Positions 59,101 to 64,000 of a stretch of DNA of 64,000 nt are shown here, piece after piece. The position numbers and the translations under genes were made by a program. Source of the stretch: Nocardia colli. Its GTDB lineage: Bacteria > Actinomycetota > Actinomycetes > Mycobacteriales > Mycobacteriaceae. Location: assembly GCF_008704205.1 (NCBI RefSeq), contig NZ_VXLC01000001.1, positions 62,001 to 126,000 of the forward strand, given 5' to 3'. Below the pieces are notes generated by a model. It was not told the origin of the DNA. It did not search any database and was given only the letters and a program-made list of their open reading frames with translations. The first letter of the stretch is position 1, and each line of letters begins with the position of its first letter.

Positions 59101-59532
59101 CTCGCGGGCTTGGCGGACCAGGCCGGCGACGAGCATCAGATCCACCCGCTCGGCGGGCAGGGTCAGGCGGTAACCGGCCGGGCCGATCTCCAGCGCGCCG
59201 TCCGGCAGCGCGGACCGTAGCCGGGACACCTGGGTGTGCAGCGCGTTCATCGGCGCACGCGGCGGCTGCTCGCCCCACACGTCATCGATCAGCGACTGCG
59301 CGCTGCGGCTGCGGCCGGGATGCAGGGCCAAGGCGGCGAGCAGTAGCCTGGACCGGGCGCCGGGCAGCGCGGTCAGCGCGCCGTCTCGGCGCAGCGCGAT
59401 CTCGCCCAGCAGGGCGACCACGACCGGTTCACCTGCGGGCGCCCGCACCACTTGACCGCGACCGTTCGGGCCGCCTTGTTCCGACAACATCCCGCGGTAA
59501 TCGTATGCGAGCAGGGCTGGTCGAGCCGACAT
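56110..59532 (-). CDS. Large SARP/AfsR-type regulator with NB-ARC and TPR domains
   Basis: 1140 residues. An OmpR-like winged helix (about 35-128, SRLLLAALALHPGRSRSAQSL) and a BTAD domain (about 129-275) identify a SARP. It is followed by an NB-ARC ATPase (P-loop GPGGSGKT 351-358, LVLDNCEHL as Walker B) and a long C-terminal TPR-like helical region. Such proteins activate antibiotic or lipid genes in response to nucleotide binding. The nearest genes are the DrrAB exporter (convergent) and an SRPBCC gene (divergent), which are possible targets. The start may also be M15 (59490). Confidence 0.92.
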   Translation of the reverse strand: MSARPALLAYDYRGMLSEQGGPNGRGQVVRAPAGEPVVVALLGEIALRRDGALTALPGARSRLLLAALALHPGRSRSAQSLIDDVWGEQPPRAPMNALHTQVSRLRSALPDGALEIGPAGYRLTLPAERVDLMLVAGLVRQARECQTAGDNAHCLDTIARARALWRGEPGADLPPGEVADALNTTATGLLAELDALELAAREATGDLDGALRIARFQAGSNPLDEPAQHTLMRLLALAGRPNEALESFAAFRSRLADQLGADPGPALVELNTAILRGEPLDRMAAAAAAQASGAAIPAGHGDAERLSAKTDFALPAAIGLRAAPNALLGREGDLTALDELLRTSRVVTVLGPGGSGKTRIANEVGARLARTRSVVLVELASIRAEDNDIVVEIEAAISAVLGLSDTSSLGAASALRNREVVAAGRQRLRNAVASRPMTLVLDNCEHLIDAVAVVVADLIGVADLLTVLTTSRAPLMITAEAVYPLPPLTIDAAGSPATELFATRARSVRPGVRLDPETVAQLCHTLDGLPLAIELAAARVRVMSVEEINLRLTDRFALLRHGDRSSPERHRTLHAVIDWSWNLLDAPQQVALRRLCRFPAGFTLSAAEAVVSGPEVTDVAAAVDGLVNQSLLTLLDDEVLGTRYRMLETVREYGDEQLAACPAESDLMAERLMLWAKNYCGAAAARYLTGDQVELALSVATELDNLLAALRHALERRDADTAYTVFPVISMLWVLRGSHLEVIAWAPRIAELHPADTGPDAPPGDLVLMSYQTMFMHLVFSRADPRDLARLRTRVRRLLRSRTDLSEANRFVGHIVLTRSDGRGLARYIAHSVRAKDPETRSTALLLRANIKENLGDVRGSTVDAVHALDILGGDNVWSVAMVCRHLGQVYGQIAEYERAVVHYRRALGMLQRLGAYEDTVETRAMLVASLLGAGRLSEARRELALAFESSHLDGVVGGKNHLLATIMQSSAEASLAEGDIEGGLDRYQRALELSGWPDDDANPGPSGLMLGAAVLSARVLHDALDTTDDLAKNLVELVLPTMAQFQDLPQVGAVAATVGLYLIATGQQLGRGLELFALAPNAFCRQDFPSMRWSTQAEVVDRRLGAGPLAEVRAKVGRTRRRDSVDRIMQILGELRDEL

Positions 59533-59577
59533 GGTTTTTTACCCCATTTCCGGTGGTCGGTCGCCTACGCTGTCCGC

Positions 59578-60045
59578 ATGGCTGAGTTCGAAGTGGTCCG
59601 GCAGGCCGTGATCTCGGCCGAGCCGTCGCGTATCCACGGGTTGATCGACAACCTGCACGAGTGGACGAAATGGTCCCCCTGGGAGGACCTCGACCCGCAG
59701 TTGCAGCGCACCTACACGGGCCCGGACGCCGGCATCGGCGCCAAATACGCCTGGGTCGGCAACCGTAAGGCCGGTGCGGGCAGCATGGAGGTCGTCGCCA
59801 GCGCCGATCGCGAGATCGGCATCGAGCTGGTCTTCGAGAAGCCGTGGAAGGCCACCAATCAGGTGCTGTTCGAGCTGAATCCGACCGAGTCCGGCGCCAC
59901 CGAGGTGGTCTGGCGGATGACCGGGGAACAGCAGGGCCTGATGAAGGTGCTGTCCAAGATCCTGCCGACCGACAAGCTGGTCGGCAAGGACTTCGAGAAG
60001 GGCCTGGCTCGGTTGAAGGCGGTCGCGGAGGCCGACGGGCGCTGA
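59578..60045 (+). CDS. SRPBCC/START-like protein
   Basis: 155 residues from ATG 59578, six bases after TACGCT, so it is probably leaderless. The pattern (MAEFEVVRQAVISAEPSRIH, then WTKWSPWEDLDPQLQRTY) is typical of polyketide-cyclase/SRPBCC proteins with a central ligand cavity. The substrate is unknown. It is divergent from the SARP gene with 45 bp between them, so the SARP may control it. Confidence 0.9.
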   Translation: MAEFEVVRQAVISAEPSRIHGLIDNLHEWTKWSPWEDLDPQLQRTYTGPDAGIGAKYAWVGNRKAGAGSMEVVASADREIGIELVFEKPWKATNQVLFELNPTESGATEVVWRMTGEQQGLMKVLSKILPTDKLVGKDFEKGLARLKAVAEADGR

Positions 60046-60081
60046 GCGGCCGATGTCCGGCCGCGACACTATGCTGCGGGG

Positions 60082-60951
60082 ATGGCTACAGCAGCGCAAT
60101 GGATCGAGGGCGCACGTCCACGCACCCTGCCGAACGCAATCGCCCCTGTCCTCGCGGGCACCGGCGCCGCCGCCTCGCTCGACGGCGCCGTGTGGTGGAA
60201 AGCCGTTCTCGCGCTGCTGGTTTCGCTGGCCCTGATCATCGGCGTCAACTTCGCCAACGACTACTCCGACGGCATTCGCGGCACCGACGACGTACGGGTC
60301 GGCCCGGTGCGGTTGGTCGGGCAGAAGCTGGCCTCGGCCGCCGCGGTGCGCAATGCCGCGATCGCGAGCCTGGGCATCGCCGCGGTGGTCGGCCTGGTGC
60401 TGGCCGCGACGACGGCCTGGTGGTTGCTGCTGGTCGGCGTGGCCTGCCTGGCCGGCGCCTGGTTCTACACCGGCGGCAGTAAGCCCTACGGCTACAGCGG
60501 CTTCGGCGAGATCGCGGTGTTCGTGTTCTTCGGCCTGGTCGGCGTGCTCGGCACCGAGTTCGTGCAGGCGGAGCAGATCGACTGGGCCGGTGTGGTGCTG
60601 GCCGTCTCGGTCGGCGCGTTCTCCAGCGCGGTGCTGGTGGCGAACAACCTGCGCGACATCCCGACCGACTCGCAGTCCGGAAAGGTCACCCTGGCCGTCA
60701 AACTGGGCGACCCGCGGACCAGGACGCTGCAACTCGCGCTGCTCGCGGTCCCGTTCATCGGCACCCTGCTGCTGGTGGCCCGCACCCCGTTCGCGCTGGT
60801 CGGCCTGCTGGCCATTCCGCTCGCGGTGCGGGCCAACGCGCCGGTCCGCGCCGGTAAGGGCGGCCTGGAACTCATTCCGGCGCTGCGCGACTCCGGCCTC
60901 GCGATGCTCGCCTGGTCGGCGCTCACCGCGTTGGCCATCAGCTTCGTCTGA
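60082..60951 (+). CDS. menA: 1,4-dihydroxy-2-naphthoate polyprenyltransferase
   Basis: 289 residues from ATG 60082, six bases after TATGCT (leaderless type). A UbiA-fold membrane protein with about eight or nine helices and the Mg-diphosphate motif [14 protein letters not shown] (about 56-69), plus the second motif [16 protein letters not shown]. It transfers the long polyprenyl chain made by GrcC to DHNA. It completes the set menD, menE, menB, menA, menG, menJ in this window. Confidence 0.95.
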   Translation: MATAAQWIEGARPRTLPNAIAPVLAGTGAAASLDGAVWWKAVLALLVSLALIIGVNFANDYSDGIRGTDDVRVGPVRLVGQKLASAAAVRNAAIASLGIAAVVGLVLAATTAWWLLLVGVACLAGAWFYTGGSKPYGYSGFGEIAVFVFFGLVGVLGTEFVQAEQIDWAGVVLAVSVGAFSSAVLVANNLRDIPTDSQSGKVTLAVKLGDPRTRTLQLALLAVPFIGTLLLVARTPFALVGLLAIPLAVRANAPVRAGKGGLELIPALRDSGLAMLAWSALTALAISFV

Positions 60952-60965
60952 GCCGGCCGCGCGAG

Positions 60966-61352
60966 CTAGTCGTCGCCGTCCGGGACCAGGATGCCGAGGA
61001 CCCAGTTGACGATCGAGACGATCAGGCCGCCGATCACCGCGGCCCAGAAGCCGTCGACCCGCAGGCCGTAGTCGGTGGTCTCGGTGATCTTCGCGGTCAG
61101 CCACAGCATGAGCGCGTTGATCACCAGCAGGAACAGGCCGAGGGTGACGATCACCAGCGGCAGCGAGAGCAGCTTGACGATCGGCTTGACCAGCGCGTTC
61201 ACCACGGTGAACACCGCGGCGACGGCAAGCACGACGAGCACCTTGCCGACATTGCCGTTGTCCGCCGGACTGATGATGTCGATCTTGTCGACCCAGGCGG
61301 CGGCCAGCCAGATGGCCACCCCGTTGATGATCAACCGAATCAGAAGCTGCAT
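60966..61352 (-). CDS. Phage holin superfamily IV-type membrane protein
   Basis: 128 residues with four hydrophobic segments (about 4-20, 38-57, 63-85, 102-122). The segment VVNALVKPIVKLLSLPLVIVT is typical of the mycobacterial four-helix holin-like family (DUF-type). No phage genes are nearby, so it is a chromosomal membrane protein of unknown role, not a lysis protein. It is convergent with menA. Confidence 0.88.
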   Translation of the reverse strand: MQLLIRLIINGVAIWLAAAWVDKIDIISPADNGNVGKVLVVLAVAAVFTVVNALVKPIVKLLSLPLVIVTLGLFLLVINALMLWLTAKITETTDYGLRVDGFWAAVIGGLIVSIVNWVLGILVPDGDD

Positions 61353-61435
61353 GCGCCCATGCTAAGGCGGTGAGGCGGACATGTGTCGACTCGAAACGCG
61401 ATTCGCGACCGCCCCGCCGACCCATGTCCACCGGC

Positions 61436-62032
61436 TCAAGCCGCGCGATCGAGCAGCGCGTGCACCTTGGGCCGCAGGTCGTGGACCGACTGCGAGCCGC
61501 CGAGCAGGCGCACGGTGGTCTGATTGGGCGCGCGCAGGATGCCGAGCAGCACGTGCCCGGATTCGATGGTCTTGTCCTTGCGGGCCAGGGCTTCCCGCAG
61601 GGACAGCTCGAGCACCTTCTTCGAGTCATTGGTGAACGGGATGTGGCCGTAATTGCCGCCCCGCCCCCAGCCGAACGGGCTGCGCCTGCCCTCCGGAATC
61701 GCGCGATCGAGCGCGTCCTCGCCGAAGCTCGCCTCCAGCGACTCGCGCACGGCGTCGAGATCGATGCCGATCGAGCGCAACGCCTCGGCGTCCTCCTCCC
61801 CCAGCGGTTCGCTGCCCAGGGCATCGCCTTTCCGCTGTGCCGCCAGCGTGCTCATCACGCCCGCGTGAGTGACGCCCGCGTCGGCCAGCAGCGCCTTCAG
61901 CTCGTCCTCGCTCTGCGACAGCAGGCCGAGCAGCACGTGCTCGACCTCGATGGTCGACGACCGCAGTTCCCGCGCGTCCTCCTGGGCCAGCACGATGGCC
62001 TTGCGCGCCGTCTTGGTGAACCGTTCGAACAT
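61436..62032 (-). CDS. Clp N-domain protein without ATPase modules
   Basis: 198 residues from ATG 62032, which overlaps the HTH gene stop (TGATG). It carries two Clp_N repeats: MFERFTKTARKAIVLAQEDA with IEVEHVLLGLL, and KKVLELSLREALARKDKTIE with ESGHVLLGIL. A glycine-rich segment (GWGRGGNYG) separates them. It has no AAA+ domain, so it cannot unfold proteins itself. Similar proteins (ClpC2-like) may bind or sequester Clp substrates or cyclic-peptide antibiotics that target ClpC1. It is made with the HTH protein from one autoregulated transcript. Confidence 0.92.
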   Translation of the reverse strand: MFERFTKTARKAIVLAQEDARELRSSTIEVEHVLLGLLSQSEDELKALLADAGVTHAGVMSTLAAQRKGDALGSEPLGEEDAEALRSIGIDLDAVRESLEASFGEDALDRAIPEGRRSPFGWGRGGNYGHIPFTNDSKKVLELSLREALARKDKTIESGHVLLGILRAPNQTTVRLLGGSQSVHDLRPKVHALLDRAA

Positions 62033-62253
62033 CAGCGGTTCCTGCCTCTCTGATTGTGCTTCTGGTGGGCTGCCTGCTTGCTGACCTCGAGTGCTTCGGC
62101 GATCTGCTGCCATGACCAGCCCTGTTCGCGGGCATTGGCCACCTGGATCGCTTCCAGCCGTTCGAGCAGCCGCCGCAGGGCGAGTACCGCGCGCAACCCG
62201 ACCTTGGGGTCGGGGCTGCCCGCGGCGGCCGCCAGAGTGGTTGCTTCTGTCAT
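62032..62253 (-). CDS. Small helix-turn-helix protein
   Basis: 73 residues from ATG 62253. A single HTH is visible in WSWQQIAEALEVSKQAAHQKH (about 46-66), with a leucine-rich helix before it (RAVLALRRLLERLEAIQVAN) that may dimerise. It is followed by the Clp_N gene in an overlapping operon. The two 16-bp palindromes upstream are probably its own binding sites. A -10-like CAAAAT seven bases before the ATG suggests a leaderless transcript. Confidence 0.88.
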   Translation of the reverse strand: MTEATTLAAAAGSPDPKVGLRAVLALRRLLERLEAIQVANAREQGWSWQQIAEALEVSKQAAHQKHNQRGRNR

Positions 62254-62256
62254 GCC

Positions 62257-62301
62257 GTCAATTTTGATTGACGCGACGGGTAGTTGTCAACAGAAATTGA
62301 C
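62257..62301 (-). promoter_or_regulatory. Promoter with two matching operators for the HTH/Clp-N operon
   Basis: GTCAATTTTGATTGAC (62257-62272, perfect palindrome) and GTCAACAGAAATTGAC (62286-62301, one mismatch) share the form GTCAAY-N4-RTTGAC and lie 29 bp apart. They overlap the minus-strand -35 TTGACA (62285-62290) and -10 CAAAAT (62261-62266), spaced 18 nt. A dimeric HTH protein binding both would block RNA polymerase. Confidence 0.7.
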
Positions 62302-62332
62302 GACGGCGTTGTTCGCGCTCGGCGAAGAAGCA

Positions 62333-62382
62333 CGAAGGCCACCTTCGCCCGGGTGCTAGGTCCCGGATGAAGGTGGCCTTCG
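62333..62382 (-). terminator. Terminator after the Cds1-like gene
   Basis: The perfect 14-bp arms CGAAGGCCACCTTC and GAAGGTGGCCTTCG, with an inner CCCGGG/CCCGG pairing, lie 24 bases after the PLP-enzyme stop and before the HTH operon promoter. No clear U-tract follows. Confidence 0.75.
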
Positions 62383-62405
62383 ATCGGTCAGGCGGCGGGG
62401 TGCGG

Positions 62406-63491
62406 TCAGCCCGTCCACTCGCCGGTGGCGACGAACTTGTCCAGGATCGCGGTCGGCTCGACCAGGCTCATCCCCTGCAATTCGACCCAGGCATCGTCGA
62501 AATACGTTCCGGCATAACGATCTCCGCCGTCACACAGCAGCGTCACCACGCTGCCGCCGCGACCCGCGGCGAGCATCTCGGCGATGATCGCGAACACGCC
62601 CCACAGATTGGTGCCGGTGGAACCGCCCACCCGGCGGCCGAGGACCTTGCTCGCATACCGTGCTGCCGCAATGGATCCCGCGTCCGGCACGCCGATCATC
62701 CGATCGACCACCTGGCCGACGAACGACGGCTCCACCCGCGGGCGGCCGATTCCTTCGATGCGCGAAGACATTCCGGTCTCGTAGCCGGAGTCGGCGGTCT
62801 CGTAGCCGCCGTAGAACGCCGAGTTCTCCGGGTCCACCACGGCCAATTTCGTTGCGTGCCTGCGGTATCGGATGTAGCGCCCGATGGTCGCACTGGTGCC
62901 GCCGGTGCCCGCGCCGACCACCACCCACTCCGGCACCGGGTGCGTCTCCAAAGTCATTTGCTCGAAGATGGATTCGGCGATGTTGTTGTTGCCGCGCCAG
63001 TCGGTGGCGCGCTCGGCATGGGTGAACTGATCCATGTAGTGCCCGCCGCACTCGGCGGCCAGCCGGGCCGCCTCGGTGTACATCTCGGGTGGGCGCCGCA
63101 CGAAATGACAACGGCCGCCCTGCGCTTCGATCAGCGCGATCTTCTGCGGCGAGGTGCTGGCCGGCATCACCGCGACGAAATCCAGGCCGAGCAGCTTGGC
63201 GAAATACGCCTCGCTGACCGCGGTCGAGCCGGACGACGCCTCCACCACCGTGGTGCCCTCGGTGACCCAGCCGTTGCAGATCGCGTACAGGAACAGCGAC
63301 CGGGCCAGCCGGTGCTTGAGGCTGCCGGTGATGTGGGTGGATTCGTCCTTCAGATAGAGCTGGACGTTCCACGCGACGGGCAGCGGGTACCGGATCAGGT
63401 GGGTGTCGGCGCTGCGCTGGGCGTCGGCGTCGATCAAGCGCACCGCGTTATCGACCCAGTCGCGCGGGGTGCTGCGATCACAGGACTTCAC
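62406..63491 (-). CDS. PLP-dependent cysteine synthase-family enzyme (Cds1-like)
   Basis: 361 residues from GTG 63491. The PLP lysine is K59 in [10 protein letters not shown], with [10 protein letters not shown] as the Asn/Ser loop and [14 protein letters not shown] as the phosphate-binding loop. It resembles the L-cysteine desulfhydrase Cds1 of M. tuberculosis (Rv3684) more than CysK/CysM, from length and the segment [19 protein letters not shown]. The likely reaction releases H2S from cysteine, but cysteine synthase activity is not excluded. Its start overlaps the DUF4229 stop (GTGA). Confidence 0.88.
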   Translation of the reverse strand: MKSCDRSTPRDWVDNAVRLIDADAQRSADTHLIRYPLPVAWNVQLYLKDESTHITGSLKHRLARSLFLYAICNGWVTEGTTVVEASSGSTAVSEAYFAKLLGLDFVAVMPASTSPQKIALIEAQGGRCHFVRRPPEMYTEAARLAAECGGHYMDQFTHAERATDWRGNNNIAESIFEQMTLETHPVPEWVVVGAGTGGTSATIGRYIRYRRHATKLAVVDPENSAFYGGYETADSGYETGMSSRIEGIGRPRVEPSFVGQVVDRMIGVPDAGSIAAARYASKVLGRRVGGSTGTNLWGVFAIIAEMLAAGRGGSVVTLLCDGGDRYAGTYFDDAWVELQGMSLVEPTAILDKFVATGEWTG

Positions 63492-63841
63492 GATGCCCCC
63501 TGATTGTCCCCAGGCGTCTCGCCGCGCAGCCGGGCCCGCAATTGGGCCTTGTCGTGCCTGCGGCGTTCGTCCACCACCGCGATGTCCTCGTTGACCCGCA
63601 CGCGCAGGCGCTTGAACAGCGTCAGCGAGAGCGGCATGGCGATGATCAGTGCGAACAAAGCGGCCACCACCAGCGGAATGTCCACTTTCACCAGCCGCGC
63701 GACCAGCACGATCAGCACGGTGATCAGCACGACCAGGACCAACCTGGCCACGGTGTACAGACCGAGGTTGCGGGCGAGCCGGCGGCCCGCGCCAGCGGTT
63801 TGCTGTCCAGGAACACCATCTGGTGGAGTTGCGTCACTCAC
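63488..63841 (-). CDS. DUF4229 family membrane protein
   Basis: 117 residues from GTG 63841, seven bases after TAGGCT, so the start is probably leaderless. Two hydrophobic helices (about 31-50 and 54-74: [20 protein letters not shown] and [19 protein letters not shown]) precede a basic cytoplasmic tail ([20 protein letters not shown]). This matches DUF4229, of unknown function. Its stop overlaps the start of the Cds1-like gene, so the two are an operon. The 160 bases beyond hold no further gene. Confidence 0.85.
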   Translation of the reverse strand: MSDATPPDGVPGQQTAGAGRRLARNLGLYTVARLVLVVLITVLIVLVARLVKVDIPLVVAALFALIIAMPLSLTLFKRLRVRVNEDIAVVDERRRHDKAQLRARLRGETPGDNQGAS

Positions 63842-64000
63842 GCCGCTCAGCCTATGCGAAGCTGTTGCCCGCCCTCGGCGCGCGCCCGTTGCCGAGGTCG
63901 GGAGCATATCCGATTTGTCTATTACTTCCCCTTTACCAACAGTAGGTGGTTCGAGTACCTAGGGGTTTCAGTGCAACGATGTCGCCATCTGATGAGGGAA

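Noticed and set aside
60966..61352. Prophage remnant suggested by the holin-like protein
   Set aside because: No integrase, capsid, tail or lysin gene nearby; the protein belongs to a chromosomal actinobacterial family.

Overview
The window is a high-GC actinobacterial chromosome segment. It is most likely from Nocardia or a close mycolic-acid-containing relative (Corynebacteriales). The evidence is an rpoB/rpoC pair nearly identical to mycobacterial versions, a complete mce lipid-import operon, a HadA-HadB dehydratase fusion for mycolate-type fatty acid synthesis, a MgtA-type mannosyltransferase, a MenJ/GrcC menaquinone set, many GTG starts, and many start codons directly preceded by a TANNNT -10 box with no Shine-Dalgarno (leaderless genes). 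No phage, IS element, CRISPR array or secondary-metabolite cluster is visible. It reads as core chromosome with local accessory genes.

Layout. 1-2.5 kb: a partial homoserine-acetyltransferase-like hydrolase, a 42-residue membrane peptide, and an XRE regulator broken by one in-frame TGA and coupled to a NUDIX hydrolase. 2.6-10.4 kb: rpoC and rpoB on the minus strand. 10.6-22.0 kb: a minus-strand operon mceG-yrbEA-yrbEB-mceA-F plus two Mce-associated proteins, nearly all joined by 4-nt ATGA/GTGA overlaps. 22.2-31.1 kb: translation and transcription genes (rplL, rplJ with an attenuator leader, rplA, rplK, nusG, secE, tRNA-Trp, hadAB, rpmG, tRNA-Met, tRNA-Thr, tRNA-Tyr), interrupted by a DHA2-type MFS exporter and an FMN reductase. 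31-40.6 kb: yajQ, MarR, htpX, grcC, menJ, AraC/VOC, small proteins, a cupin/MarR divergent pair with tandem operators, mgtA and menG. 40.7-44.9 kb: a 1398-residue nitrate reductase fused to a CysJ-like flavoprotein reductase. 45-48 kb: an aldo/keto reductase/TetR pair and small proteins. 48-54 kb: menD, a DUF6918-like protein, a hotdog thioesterase, menB, VOC, a repeat-derived chain of overlapping micro-ORFs, and menE. 54-59.5 kb: a DrrAB-like ABC exporter convergent with a large SARP regulator. 59.6-64 kb: an SRPBCC protein, menA, a holin-like protein, an HTH/Clp-N pair with two matching operators, a Cds1-like PLP enzyme and a DUF4229 protein.

Functionally, the right half is a dispersed menaquinone locus: side chain (grcC), ring (menD, menB, menE), prenylation (menA), methylation (menG) and side-chain reduction (menJ). 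menC, menF and any hydrolase for DHNA-CoA are not identified by homology. The thioesterase divergent from menB is a candidate for that last step. The left half is the conserved rpl/rpo superoperon region, into which the mce lipid importer is built with its own ATPase. The most unusual signals are the chain of GTGA-coupled micro-ORFs leading into menE and its third copy upstream of hadAB, the single-codon interruption of the XRE gene, the two-active-site HadAB fusion, and the HTH/Clp-N module with its paired operators.
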